A DNA stretch of 64,000 nt from Azospirillum cavernae. Lineage in GTDB: Bacteria; Pseudomonadota; Alphaproteobacteria; Azospirillales; Azospirillaceae. The translations under genes and the position numbers were made by a program. This document shows positions 9,464-18,120 of this stretch, one piece after another; the stretch's first letter is position 1; each line of letters opens with the position of its first letter. Below the pieces are notes generated by a model that saw nothing but the letters and a program-made list of their open reading frames with translations, did not search any database and was not told the DNA's origin. The stretch covers positions 62,001 through 126,000 of the forward strand of contig NZ_QYUL01000006.1 in the NCBI RefSeq assembly GCF_003590795.1, read 5' to 3'.

Positions 9464-10561
9464 TCAGGTGTTGCTGAAAAGGTCGGCTCCCTCTTCGTTT
9501 TCAAGCGCTTCCAGGGCGGTAAGGACACGCGTCGGATCGGCGTGGAAATCGGCGTTGTGATCGCTTGACGGATCGGCGCCTGTTGGCGCCGCCCGCAGAG
9601 CCGTGAAGCGATGACCGAGAGCGCGCGCGAGAAAGGCAAAATGCCGCAACGGCGGGGCGTCGGGCCACAACTCCACCACCCTCGCGCCGGGGGGCGCAAA
9701 CAGCATGTTGGTCAGCCCCGCCCCATGCGGTCCGACAATGACGCAGGCTTCGGCAAACAACCGGCGTTGAGCATCAAAAGACAGAGCGCCGGGAACAACC
9801 GTTTCGATTCCTCGAGCGGCCAAGGCTGCGGTCAGCTCTTCTTCATTCCGAATCCGCCGCGCGTTGGCATCCCGCCGGGACACATACAGCGCCCGCTTCG
9901 CTGCTCCCGCACCGGGCGGCGGCGGGAACTCGGCGCGCAAGGTTTCAACAGCGAACGGATGGATATAGCCGTACTGCGAAACGTTGGACAGCAGCGCCAG
10001 CGACCGGACGGGGCGGGGCTGGTTGCCGTCGATCCACAGCACATCCTCCTCCCGCAGACCCAAATGGGCGAGCAGGGCGAAAACAACCTCTGGCGGATCC
10101 CGCAGCAACGCAATCCGCAAGATTCCCAGCGCCCGCAGCCGGGGCCTCAACCGCAGGAAGGCCACGAGGCGGGGAAAAAAATCAACCAGCCAGTGATAGT
10201 AATTGCCCATGCAATCACCGCCGACGAAAAAAACCGGCTCATCGATGGGATCGCCAACCTCCAGCGTCAGGGCGCAGCCCTCGCCCCCCGTCGGCTGAAT
10301 TGCCGGAAAGCGGCCCTTGCGAATCAGATAGGGGTTGATCGCGATTCCATCGACGATCAACCGGTCATCGTTCGTCAGGACGCTCCAATCCGGCGGAATA
10401 ACCAAGACGTCGTTCAACACGAACAACGCGGGAAACAGGCGCAGGGTGTGGGCGTCCTCCACCCAAATCCCTTGCGGGTGCAAAGCGCCCAGAAAACGCC
10501 CGGCCTCGAACACCGAGGTAAAACGGGCCTTACGCCGCAGGGGGAAAGGGGCGGCCATCAT
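9464..10561 (-). CDS. GT61 (DUF563) family glycosyltransferase
   Basis: This 365-aa protein has the DUF563/GT61 hallmarks in order. GNYYHWLVDFFPRLVAFL comes first, then ALYVSRRDANARRIRNEEEL, and finally the C-terminal VGPHGAGLTNMLFAPPGARV. Bacterial members are usually found in exopolysaccharide or capsule clusters and are presumed cytosolic transferases. It is the last gene of a leftward set with gmd and fcl, beginning 15 bp after the fcl stop, so it may transfer L-fucose or a related deoxyhexose (inference from position only). Two adjacent ATG codons open the frame; the first is used here. Confidence 0.88.
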   Translation of the reverse strand: MMAAPFPLRRKARFTSVFEAGRFLGALHPQGIWVEDAHTLRLFPALFVLNDVLVIPPDWSVLTNDDRLIVDGIAINPYLIRKGRFPAIQPTGGEGCALTLEVGDPIDEPVFFVGGDCMGNYYHWLVDFFPRLVAFLRLRPRLRALGILRIALLRDPPEVVFALLAHLGLREEDVLWIDGNQPRPVRSLALLSNVSQYGYIHPFAVETLRAEFPPPPGAGAAKRALYVSRRDANARRIRNEEELTAALAARGIETVVPGALSFDAQRRLFAEACVIVGPHGAGLTNMLFAPPGARVVELWPDAPPLRHFAFLARALGHRFTALRAAPTGADPSSDHNADFHADPTRVLTALEALENEEGADLFSNT

Positions 10562-10576
10562 CGGGGCGGATTTGGG

Positions 10577-11563
10577 TTAGGAGGACGTGGCGGCGCGCAA
10601 CACATGCTCCCGGTACCAAACGTAAGCGTTTTCCACCCCGTCGCGCAGTCCGATGCGGGCGCTCCAGCCCAGCCCGGCCAGTTGCCCGACGTCCAGCAGC
10701 TTGCGCGGCGTGCCGTCCGGCTTGCTGGTGTCGTAAACGAAGCGTCCGGTGAATCCCACGACGTCGGCGATCAACTCCGCCAATTCGCGGATGGTCACGT
10801 CGGAGCCGACACCGACGTTGAGCGGCACGTCGCCCGAGTAGTTTTGCAACAGGAAGACCGAGGCGTCGGCCAGATCATCCACATGCAGGAACTCACGCCG
10901 GGGTTGGCCGCTGCCCCAGATCTCCACAGCCTCCAATCCCTCGCGCTTGGCGCGGTCGATCTTGGCCATCAGGGCGGGCAGCACATGGCTGGATGTCAGA
11001 TCAAAATTGTCGCCGGGGCCGTACAGGTTGGTCGGCATCAGCGAGATGAAATCGCAGCCATATTGCTGGCGGTAGGATTGGCACAGCTTGATGCCCGCGA
11101 TCTTGGCGATGGCGTACCATTGGTTGGTCGGCTCCAGCGGCCCGGTCAGCAGGGCGTCTTCGGTGATCGGCTGCGGCGCCAGTCGCGGATAAATGCAAGA
11201 CGAGCCAAGGAACAGCAGCTTGCTCACCCCTGCCTTCCACGCCGCGTGGATGACGTTCGCCTCGATCACAAGGTTGTCGTAGAGGAATTCCGCTGGTCGG
11301 GTCGAGTTGGCCAGGATGCCGCCGACCCGAGCCGCCGCCACGACCACCACATCGGGCCGCTCCGCGTCCATCCAGGCTTCGACCTCGGCCTGTCGGCGCA
11401 GATCGACGCGGTCACGCCCGGCGGTCAGGACAGTGCAGCCCTCCCGGCCCAGGCGGCGGACGATGGCGGATCCCACCATGCCCCGATGCCCGGCCACCCA
11501 GACGCGGCGGCCTTCCAGAGAAAAGGGGGAAGACGGCGCAGCCGTCTCAGCCACGGTCGCCAT
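10577..11563 (-). CDS. fcl: GDP-L-fucose synthase
   Basis: This extended SDR converts GDP-4-keto-6-deoxymannose to GDP-L-fucose by epimerisation and NADPH reduction. The nucleotide-binding motif GHRGMVGS lies at residues 25-32. The catalytic set is visible as LGSSCIYP (Ser121/122) and WYAIAKIAG (Tyr150, Lys154). The family marker [10 protein letters not shown] is also present. At 328 aa the protein is slightly longer than usual, because of a 15-residue N-terminal extension. Its start overlaps the end of gmd by 17 bp, which points to a single transcript and coupled translation. ManC at 27.7 kb could supply GDP-mannose at the head of this pathway. Confidence 0.93.
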   Translation of the reverse strand: MATVAETAAPSSPFSLEGRRVWVAGHRGMVGSAIVRRLGREGCTVLTAGRDRVDLRRQAEVEAWMDAERPDVVVVAAARVGGILANSTRPAEFLYDNLVIEANVIHAAWKAGVSKLLFLGSSCIYPRLAPQPITEDALLTGPLEPTNQWYAIAKIAGIKLCQSYRQQYGCDFISLMPTNLYGPGDNFDLTSSHVLPALMAKIDRAKREGLEAVEIWGSGQPRREFLHVDDLADASVFLLQNYSGDVPLNVGVGSDVTIRELAELIADVVGFTGRFVYDTSKPDGTPRKLLDVGQLAGLGWSARIGLRDGVENAYVWYREHVLRAATSS

Positions 11564-12617
11564 AGCGCGGGGCCTCCAGCTTGATTGCGTGCAAATCGGA
11601 TTCGACCATTTCCCGGACCAGATCGGGGAAGGCGGTGGTGTGAGTCCAGCCCAGCTTCTCCCGCGCCTTGGACGGGTCGCCCAGCAGCAAATCCACTTCG
11701 GTTGGGCGGAAATAGCGGGGATCGATTTCGATCAGAATTTCACCCGTCTCAGCGTCCACACCTTTCTCATCGACCCCGCTGCCGGTCCAGGCGATCTTGC
11801 GGTCGGTGTGCGAGAAGGCCAATTCGACGAATTCGCGGATGCTGTGCGTTTCGCCGGTGGCCAACACATAATCGTCGGGCTGGTCCTGTTGCAGGATCCG
11901 CCACATGCCTTCCACAAAGTCGCGGGCGTGGCCCCAATCGCGCTTGGCGTCGAGGTTGCCCAGATAGAGGCGCTTCTGACGATCCAGCGCGATGGCGGCG
12001 ACGGCGCGGGTGATCTTGCGGGTGACGAAGGTTTCACCCCGCGTCGGGCCTTCATGGTTGAACAGGATGCCGTTGGAGGCGTGCAGCCCATGAGCCTCGC
12101 GGTAATTCACCGTGATCCAATAGGCGTAAAGCTTAGCGGCGGCGTAGGGGCTGCGCGGGTAGAAGGGGGTGGTTTCCTTCTGCGGCGTTTCCTGCACCTT
12201 GCCATACAGCTCCGAGGTGGAGGCCTGATAGAAGCGCACCCGGTCGGACAGCTTCAGAATGCGGATCGCCTCCAGCAGGCGGAGCGTTCCAATGCCGTCG
12301 GCGTTGGCTGTGTATTCCGGCGTCTCGAAACTGACCTGCACATGACTCTGGGCCGCCAGATTGTAGATTTCGGTCGGCTGGACCTCCCCCACCACGCGGA
12401 TCAGGTTGGTCGCGTCGGTGAGGTCGCCGTGATGGAGCACGAAACGCACATCCGGTTCATGCTGGTCACGGTAGAGATGATCGATGCGCGCGGTGTTGAA
12501 GGACGAGGAACGCCGCTTCAGCCCATGCACCCGATAACCCTTGGCGAGCAAAAGCTCCGCCAGAAAGGCGCCATCCTGGCCCGTGGCTCCGGTGATCAAC
12601 GCGACCTTGTCTGACAT
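11547..12617 (-). CDS. gmd: GDP-mannose 4,6-dehydratase
   Basis: This is the first committed enzyme from GDP-D-mannose to GDP-fucose, rhamnose or perosamine sugars. The NADP-binding motif TGATGQDG is at residues 9-16. Active-site residues are seen in QASTSELYG (Thr134, Glu136) and [12 protein letters not shown] (Tyr158, Lys162). The family signature [15 protein letters not shown] is intact, and the 356-aa length is typical. It is the promoter-proximal gene of the leftward gmd-fcl-GT61 set. About 430 bp separate it from the divergently oriented parA. Confidence 0.95.
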   Translation of the reverse strand: MSDKVALITGATGQDGAFLAELLLAKGYRVHGLKRRSSSFNTARIDHLYRDQHEPDVRFVLHHGDLTDATNLIRVVGEVQPTEIYNLAAQSHVQVSFETPEYTANADGIGTLRLLEAIRILKLSDRVRFYQASTSELYGKVQETPQKETTPFYPRSPYAAAKLYAYWITVNYREAHGLHASNGILFNHEGPTRGETFVTRKITRAVAAIALDRQKRLYLGNLDAKRDWGHARDFVEGMWRILQQDQPDDYVLATGETHSIREFVELAFSHTDRKIAWTGSGVDEKGVDAETGEILIEIDPRYFRPTEVDLLLGDPSKAREKLGWTHTTAFPDLVREMVESDLHAIKLEAPRYGDRG

Positions 12618-13043
12618 ACGCTCTTCCTTACCATCGGCTTTGGATTGCCCGACCCATGCGTGCGGCGGGCGACGCCTTGTAATTCACCAGTTGGCCGAAA
12701 GCGTCAAGCCGCGCGCCACGGCGCACCCGGAAAATGGAGTGTCGCTTTTGGTTGTTTGCCCAAAAACCCTTTTGCCCAATAGGTTTCTTGCCATCATGCC
12801 CATCAAGGTGGGCGGCGCGCCGATGCCTCAGCCCAGACAGCACCCCACAGATATTTGTTATTATTCAATCCAATAGGGAGTACCCTCTGGTCGGAGTGCA
12901 ACACAGGCCCAAGAGGCCAAATATCCTTTTGGGTTCTTGACCAAAAGAATGCCAGAGCAAGAGACCTCTTGCCCATCTGCCCGATGACACTTAAAGTCCA
13001 ACGCGTTCGATCCCCTATTCTCACCATTCGGAGCGGCCCTCCC
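12618..13043. promoter_or_regulatory. par upstream region with TTTTGCCC-type repeats and a CTTTTGG hairpin
   Basis: This divergent region between gmd and parA holds short repeats built on TTTGCCC. TTTGCCC is at 12755-12761, and CCCTTTTGCCC is at 12767-12777. A perfect inverted pair lies at 12926-12932 and 12941-12947 (CTTTTGG/CCAAAAG, 8-nt loop), and another CTTGCCC at about 12968. The same core recurs in reverse complement just after the par operon. That placement suits a centromere (parS) or operator bound by the ribbon-helix-helix partner protein. Binding is inferred, not shown. Confidence 0.45.
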
Positions 13044-13718
13044 GTGATCACCATTGCCCTGGCCAGCAACAAGGGCGGTTGCGCCAAAACCACGATGGCC
13101 TGCGCCTTGGCGACGGATCTGGCGCTTGATGGCTTGCGCGCCAGCATCCTTGATTGCGACCCCAACCAACACGCCGCCGCTTTCGGACGTCGGGCCGACC
13201 TTCCAGGCTTTTCAATCGTTCCCAATGTCGGTGAGGAGAGCGTCATTGGAGAGATTCGCAACGCCCGCAGCGGCTGCGATTTCCTGATCCTTGACCTGCC
13301 CGGCGTCGCCTCGCGCTTGACGATCCTGGGGATCGGCAAAGCGGCGTTCGTCATCGTGCCGTGCCAGCAATCCGCCCCCGACCTGCGCGACGCGCTGCGC
13401 ACCAACCACCAGATCGACGAGACCGGCGACATCGGCAACCGGGTCATCGGTCGGGCCATGCTGTGGACGCGGGTTCCCTCAGGCTTTGAAAGCCGGGTTG
13501 CCCGACAGATCCGCAGCGACGGCGAAACCCGCATGCCGACTTTTTCCAGCAGTCTGATGGAGCGAACCGCCTACAAAGAAATGCTGCTGACCGGCGTTCC
13601 TCCTCGCGTGTCGGATCCTGACGGCGCGGCGGCGGCCAACATCCAGGCGATCAAATCCGAACTTTTGAGGCGGCTGGCCGAACTGGACGCGGCCGTCCGC
13701 ACGGAGGCGCTCGCATGA
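13044..13718 (+). CDS. parA: ParA-family partition ATPase (short, type Ib-like)
   Basis: This is a Walker-type ATPase that segregates the replicon by binding nucleoid DNA. The deviant Walker A reads NKGGCAKTT at residues 9-17, with the signature lysine Lys10 and Ala14 where Gly is canonical. The A' motif is ILDCDPNQ and Walker B is LILDLPG. Starting at the GTG at 13044, which has GGAG about 10 nt upstream, the protein is 224 aa with no N-terminal helix-turn-helix, as in type Ib ParA. An in-frame ATG at 12855 would add 63 residues unlike any ParA, so it is not used. The gene overlaps the next by ATGA. Confidence 0.85.
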   Translation: MITIALASNKGGCAKTTMACALATDLALDGLRASILDCDPNQHAAAFGRRADLPGFSIVPNVGEESVIGEIRNARSGCDFLILDLPGVASRLTILGIGKAAFVIVPCQQSAPDLRDALRTNHQIDETGDIGNRVIGRAMLWTRVPSGFESRVARQIRSDGETRMPTFSSSLMERTAYKEMLLTGVPPRVSDPDGAAAANIQAIKSELLRRLAELDAAVRTEALA

Positions 13719-14200
13719 CCAAGAATCGCCGCGACCGCCAGCCCCTGCCGTCCGCTTTCGACGGTGAAGACGCTGTTCCAACACGCCCCGACACGTCTCT
13801 GCGCCGTTCGGATTTGTCGGCCCTGGCCGCGCTTGCCGATGGGGTGGACGATCAGCGTCTGCTGGCTGGCGCGGACGAGTTCGCCACCACCATCGGCCTG
13901 CCCTCTCTGCGCCCGATGGCCACTCTGCGCCACGTGCCGGAAGCCGTGCCGATCCCGGCGCCCCTCCCAGAACCACCGCCGCGTGAGCCAACGGAAGAGT
14001 TCAAGGTGACGGTGCCGCGCTATCTGAACCGCCAGCTCGCGGCGCTCGCCGCCGAACGTCGCGTCACCAAACAGTATCTGGTTCTGGAGGCGCTGCGCGC
14101 CGCCGGCTACCGCCTGGACGACGCCGATTTGCACGAGGATGGCCGCCGCTATCGCGGACGCCGGGCCACTGAACGCGATGGCGGAAACCAAAAGGCTTGA
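13715..14200 (+). CDS. ribbon-helix-helix partner protein of ParA (putative centromere-binding protein)
   Basis: This 161-aa protein is joined to parA by an ATGA overlap, the position of the centromere-binding partner in partition operons. The N-terminal 90 residues are proline- and charge-rich and probably flexible. Residues about 94-136 read as a ribbon-helix-helix: a strand EEFKVTVPRYLNRQL, then helix AALAAERRVTKQYLVLEALR. CopG- and ParG-like proteins share this layout. It would bind DNA as a dimer and repress its own operon; the GGGCAAAA-type repeats flanking the operon are candidate sites. There is no resemblance to ParB-type HTH/CTPase proteins. Confidence 0.65.
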   Translation: MTKNRRDRQPLPSAFDGEDAVPTRPDTSLRRSDLSALAALADGVDDQRLLAGADEFATTIGLPSLRPMATLRHVPEAVPIPAPLPEPPPREPTEEFKVTVPRYLNRQLAALAAERRVTKQYLVLEALRAAGYRLDDADLHEDGRRYRGRRATERDGGNQKA

Positions 14201-14201
14201 T

Positions 14202-14246
14202 GGCCGACAGGTCAAGGGCCCAAAAGGGCAAAAGGGCAAACCTGTC
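14202..14246 (+). terminator. hairpin enclosing GGGCAAAA repeats after the par operon
   Basis: An 11-bp inverted repeat (14202-14212 with 14236-14246, one mismatch) begins 2 nt after the partner gene's stop. The 23-nt loop contains GGGCCCAAAAGGGCAAAA, the reverse complement of the CCCTTTTGCCC element upstream of parA. It could be a terminator, a partition site, or both. No T-tract follows. Confidence 0.4.
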
Positions 14247-14254
14247 TGCCATCA

Positions 14255-15148
14255 TCAACTTTTGCTCGACACAACGCTGTAATGGAAGGGAGGCGTGTTG
14301 GAAAATGCCAAGCGCCGTTGAAGATAGCGATGGTCGCCATGGCGGACCTCCAGAAATCCCGCATTCTCCCGCGCCGGTTTGTAAACCGCAAAATGCCGGA
14401 TTAGCCCCAACGTGGCGGCGCTTTCCAATGGTCCAATGTAACTTGTGGCTCGATCAAGAAAATCAGGCGCGGCAGCCCACCGCCGCATCTGCGCCTCGGT
14501 GAGAAAAAAGCACCCGCTGTGAGGATTGGGCACCTGCTGAAAGGCAATGGTCCTGCCAAGATGGGGCGCTTCGATACGCCTTGGCACGTCTCCGACAGCC
14601 TGCTGTGGCACCAAGTTTCTGGAAAACGGGTGCCCATCAATGTAAAGCCGCAGCACCGCTCCCGTGTCCGTCACCTCGAAACGGTTGGGCTGAAGAACGC
14701 AACGTTCATCGCCAACCAGTTCCTGGAACCACATTAATTTTTGGAAGAAGAACAGATCCTCGATCCGAATATCATCTTCTAAATAAACATACCAATCATA
14801 TTGGCCAAGCCCATTTCGCAAAATGGTGTGACACTCATAGCCCAGCAACGGCGGAGAGGCCACAGTGGCGTGATGGCGGCACAGACCGGCGGGCAAGTGA
14901 TCCGCCAGATGGTTATTGCCAGTTGTGCACAGTACGATGTCAATCGTCGCGTTGGTCACCTCGTTTGTCTGACGAAGACAGTGCTCTGGAGCAAAAATCA
15001 GGCCTTGTGCAGAACCAAACACCTGGTGAAGAGCGGCCAGACTTGCCGTCAAACTGGCCAGACGAGGTCGATGATCCGGCCCCAAAGAGCCGTAATAACC
15101 AAGATTGGTCGCCTGGTAGAAATGGGGAATGGCAACGAGGATGCGCAT
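14255..15148 (-). CDS. putative glycosyltransferase (GT-A-like)
   Basis: The product is a protein of about 297 aa that starts MRILVAIPHFYQATNLGYYG. It contains YDWYVYLEDDIRIEDLFFF, an acidic metal-binding-like motif in the position of a GT-A DXD. Later segments include PNPHSGCFFLTEAQMRRW, which resembles the acceptor-side region of several uncharacterised sugar transferases. No precise family is recognised. The ATG at 15148 is chosen over 15208 because the sequence before it is not family-like. It ends close to the par operon and is isolated, with an ISAs1 scar upstream, so its original cluster context is lost. Confidence 0.6.
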   Translation of the reverse strand: MRILVAIPHFYQATNLGYYGSLGPDHRPRLASLTASLAALHQVFGSAQGLIFAPEHCLRQTNEVTNATIDIVLCTTGNNHLADHLPAGLCRHHATVASPPLLGYECHTILRNGLGQYDWYVYLEDDIRIEDLFFFQKLMWFQELVGDERCVLQPNRFEVTDTGAVLRLYIDGHPFSRNLVPQQAVGDVPRRIEAPHLGRTIAFQQVPNPHSGCFFLTEAQMRRWAAAPDFLDRATSYIGPLESAATLGLIRHFAVYKPARENAGFLEVRHGDHRYLQRRLAFSNTPPFHYSVVSSKS

Positions 15149-15213
15149 GACGCCATGTCTTTTTTCAGAGTGCCACCACCTAATGCACGCCCCCCTTTCC
15201 TCCGTCAACTGGC

Positions 15214-15474
15214 CTAACGGGCGGGCCTGGGGCTATTCGAAGAATAGCCGTTCTTGACGGTTGCAATGGTGGCGCAGCGACCTTCGGCGCATGCCATGCG
15301 GACGGCGGGGAGCGGGGAGCGGGGAGCGGGTCGTCGAAGAGATTGGTGATGCCCGAGCATGGTGTTGCACAGCATCGCCATCGCCTGTGGCGCGGCGCCG
15401 GATCGCACCCGGCTGGCGTCTTCGCTCAAGAGGACGTCATGGCGCCAGTGTCGGCGATTTTCGATCGGCGGCAA
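15214..15474 (-). pseudogene. ISAs1-family transposase C-terminal fragment (copy 1)
   Basis: The minus strand encodes IENRRHWRHDVLLSEDASRV and about 35 more family-like residues. This matches the end of ISAs1-type DDE transposases, whose pattern is HWGIEN.LHW..DV.F.EDASR. Everything upstream of IENRRHW is gone. Copy 2 lies at 35.7-36.0 kb. This copy has a local tandem expansion, GGGGAGC three times, where copy 2 has one. Confidence 0.75.
15230..15465 (+). repeat. direct repeat copy 1 (pairs with 35700-35920)
   Basis: The two segments are nearly identical and in the same orientation. By eye they differ by about ten substitutions, two extra 7-bp GGGGAGC units and one extra base here. They bracket about 20.5 kb that includes repA, manC and the Rieske cluster. 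Confidence 0.8.
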
Positions 15475-15573
15475 AGCCTGAAATGGCAGAGAAGATGACA
15501 GCCGGGGCTTGAACCGCTACAACGGCCCGTTCGGTCGCGCCGTTGCGCGCGGCCTCCACGCTTGCGCGCAGGG

Positions 15574-16599
15574 ATGATGCCCCAGGCCCTTTTCGACCCG
15601 CCCTTTGCCCCTCCGGGGACCGCGCCGGACGCCGCGCGGGGCCGACGTTGGTCGACCCTGATAAAGGCGGTGGTGACGGTCGCGATTCTGGCGCTGATCG
15701 CCGCCGGGGCGGATTGGGCCGCCATCGCCAGCCGCCTGACCACCGCTGATCCGCTGTTGCTGGCCGCTGGCGTGGCCGTCAAGGCGGCGACTCTGCCGTT
15801 GGCCGCCCTGCGGTGGCGCGCGGTGGGGCGGGCCGCCGGTTTCTCGATCACCCGCTGGTTGGCCTTCCGGCTCCAGATGACCAGCAGCTTTCTGGGGCAG
15901 GTCCTGCCCGGCTCGGTCGGGGCCGACCTGTTGCGCGGCTGGTTCACCTGGCGTTTGGGCCATCCGGCGGGGGCGGTGATGCTGGCGCTTCTGGTGGATC
16001 GGTTGATGGCGCTGCTGGGCGTCGTGTTGATCGGCTTGGTCGGCTTGCCGCGTCTGGCCGCCGTCGCGCCCCCCGCCGTCGCCTGGACCGTGCTGGGCGG
16101 GGCCGCCGCCCTTGGCCTTGGCATGGGCGCCCTGCTGTTGGTGGCGCGGATTCCACGCGACCGACTGCCCCTGCCCCGGCGTTTGCGCGACGGGGCGCTG
16201 GGCCGAACGCTTTGGACGGCGGTCGGGGAGTTGCGCGCCATGGCCGGGCGGCCCGCCGCCTGGGCGTCGTTGGGCCATGGGATCGCGGTTCATCTCGCCA
16301 CCATCGCGGCGGTCATCCTGTTCGCCCGTTCGTTGGGCCTGCCCTTGAGCTGGCTGGACGGGCTGGCGATTGTCCCGGCGGCCATCGTCGCCGCCGCTCT
16401 GCCCGTCTCGCTGGGCGGCTGGGGCGTCCGCGAGGGGGCGATGATCGCCGGCTTCACCCTGCTGGGCTTTGATCGTGACGCCGCCCTGCTTGTGTCTCTT
16501 CTGATCGGGACGTCAATCGCCGTCCTGTCGCTTCCCGGCGGCGTCTTTTGGCTGCTGCTGCGGCATGAAACCTCTTCCCTGCCGGATTCCTCCCGATGA
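15574..16599 (+). CDS. flippase-like integral membrane protein (LPG_synthase_TM/UPF0104 family)
   Basis: This is a multi-pass protein of about 341 aa with some eight hydrophobic segments. The family signature LPVSLGGWGVREGAMIAGF lies near residue 290, and QVLPGSVGADLLRGWFTW near 115. Members resemble the membrane half of lysylphosphatidylglycerol synthase/flippases and are often found with polyprenyl-linked sugar enzymes. It overlaps the following methyltransferase-GT2 fusion by ATGA, so it may move a lipid-linked product of that enzyme (inference). The frame opens at a TTG at 15562. The ATG at 15574 is preferred, with another ATG immediately after it. Confidence 0.82.
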   Translation: MMPQALFDPPFAPPGTAPDAARGRRWSTLIKAVVTVAILALIAAGADWAAIASRLTTADPLLLAAGVAVKAATLPLAALRWRAVGRAAGFSITRWLAFRLQMTSSFLGQVLPGSVGADLLRGWFTWRLGHPAGAVMLALLVDRLMALLGVVLIGLVGLPRLAAVAPPAVAWTVLGGAAALGLGMGALLLVARIPRDRLPLPRRLRDGALGRTLWTAVGELRAMAGRPAAWASLGHGIAVHLATIAAVILFARSLGLPLSWLDGLAIVPAAIVAAALPVSLGGWGVREGAMIAGFTLLGFDRDAALLVSLLIGTSIAVLSLPGGVFWLLLRHETSSLPDSSR

Positions 16600-18101
16600 C
16601 CGAACCGACCTTGCCGATTCTCGACCGGACCGCCGCCGGAGAGGGCGCCGCCCAGCCGACTCCCCTGTCTTCCCGACAGGAGCGGATCCGCGCCCTGTTC
16701 GACGCGGCGGCGGCGGCGCCGGTCCGTTGGGCTGAGCGCAACCGAGCCTTCCACGAGGCCGACCGCGCCTATCTGCGCTTCCTGATCCCGGACGGGGCCA
16801 CGGTGCTGGAGATTGGTTGCGGCGTTGGCGACACGCTGGCCGCCCTGAACCCGGCGCGCGGCGTCGGCATTGACCTCAGCCCGGCGACGGTGACGCAAGC
16901 GCGGGCGCGTCATCCGCAACTGGAATTCCACGCGGGCAACGCCGAGGATCCGGCGGCGCTCGACGCCATCGACGGGCCGTTCAGCCACATCCTTCTGTCC
17001 GGCACCATCGGCTTTCTCGACGACATCGAAGAGACGTTGCGCCTGCTGCGCCGTTTCGCCACGCCCAAGACGCGGATCATCGTCAGCTACCATTCCCGCG
17101 CCTGGGAGCCGATCCTGTGGGTGGCGGAAAAGCTGGGCATGCGAATGCCGCAGGGCCAACAGAACTGGCTGTCCACCACCGACATCGTCAATCTGCTGGA
17201 TCTGGCGGGGTGGGAGCCGGTGCGCCGTGAATGGCGCCAACTGATCCCAAAGCGTTTGTTGGGGCTGGGGCCGCTGGTCAACCGCTGCGTCGCCCCGCTG
17301 CCGGGCATCCGGCGGCTGTGTTTGCGCAGCTACGTCGTCGCCCGCCCGCAGGCGGTCGAAACGGTGACGGTGGACGGCAAGCCGCCGTCGGTCACGGTGC
17401 TGATCCCCTGCCGCAACGAGCGCGGCAACATCGAAAACGCCATCCGCCGCCTGCCCCGCTTCGCTCCGGACATCGAGGTCCTTTATTGCGAAGGGCACAG
17501 CAAGGACGGCACCTATGAGGAGTGCGAGCGGGTCCGCGACGCTTACCCCGACTGGGACATCAAGGTCATGCGCCAGCCCGGCAAGGGCAAGGGCGACGCG
17601 GTGCGCGCCGGTTTCAAGGTGGCGCGCGGCGACATCCTGATTATCCTCGACGCCGATCTGACGGTGCCGCCGGAAACCATGGGGAAATTCTATCAGGCCA
17701 TGGTGTCGGGCAAGGGCGAGTTCGTGAACGGCACCCGTCTGGTCTACCCGATGGCGGCGGAAGCGATGCGCTTCCTGAATTTCCTGGCGAACCGGGCCTT
17801 CGCGCGGATCTTCTCCTACCTGCTGAACCAGCGCTTCACCGACACGCTGTGCGGCACCAAGGTTTTGTGGCGCAAGGATTACGAGGAAATCGTCGCCAAC
17901 CGCCATTATTTCGGCGATTTCGACCCGTTCGGCGACTTTGATCTGATTTTCGGCGCGGCCAAGCTGAATTTGAAGATCGTCGAGGTGCCGGTCCGCTACG
18001 CCGACCGCAGCTATGGCGAAACCCAGATCTCGCGCTTCACCCATGGCTGGCTGCTGGCCCGCATGGTGGTCTTCGCCTGGAAGAAGCTGAAGGCGTTCTG
18101 A
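16596..18101 (+). CDS. fusion of SAM-dependent methyltransferase and GT2 glycosyltransferase
   Basis: The 501-aa protein has two domains. Residues about 30-245 form a class I methyltransferase with the SAM motif VLEIGCGVGDT at about 70-80 and an acidic loop GVGIDLSP. Residues about 262-501 form a family 2 glycosyltransferase, beginning SVTVLIPCRNERGNIENAI. It has a DAD metal motif in ILIILDADLTVPPE and a late segment FGDFDLIFGAAKLNLKIVEV. The GT half looks like polyprenyl-phosphate or dolichyl-type transferases, but no C-terminal membrane anchors are present. The ATGA overlap with the upstream flippase-like gene suggests that they work on the same lipid-linked sugar. Confidence 0.85.
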   Translation: MTEPTLPILDRTAAGEGAAQPTPLSSRQERIRALFDAAAAAPVRWAERNRAFHEADRAYLRFLIPDGATVLEIGCGVGDTLAALNPARGVGIDLSPATVTQARARHPQLEFHAGNAEDPAALDAIDGPFSHILLSGTIGFLDDIEETLRLLRRFATPKTRIIVSYHSRAWEPILWVAEKLGMRMPQGQQNWLSTTDIVNLLDLAGWEPVRREWRQLIPKRLLGLGPLVNRCVAPLPGIRRLCLRSYVVARPQAVETVTVDGKPPSVTVLIPCRNERGNIENAIRRLPRFAPDIEVLYCEGHSKDGTYEECERVRDAYPDWDIKVMRQPGKGKGDAVRAGFKVARGDILIILDADLTVPPETMGKFYQAMVSGKGEFVNGTRLVYPMAAEAMRFLNFLANRAFARIFSYLLNQRFTDTLCGTKVLWRKDYEEIVANRHYFGDFDPFGDFDLIFGAAKLNLKIVEVPVRYADRSYGETQISRFTHGWLLARMVVFAWKKLKAF

Positions 18102-18120
18102 TCCGGGGACGGGACGCGGC

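Noticed and set aside
9611-11584. 657-aa open frame on the plus strand over the GT61 and fcl genes
   Set aside because: It is antisense to two well-recognised enzymes and its translation is low-complexity, Gln/Arg-rich, as expected of a GC-rich shadow.
12855-13043. N-terminal extension of ParA from an ATG at 12855
   Set aside because: The 63 added residues do not resemble a ParA helix-turn-helix, and they cover the repeat-bearing control region.
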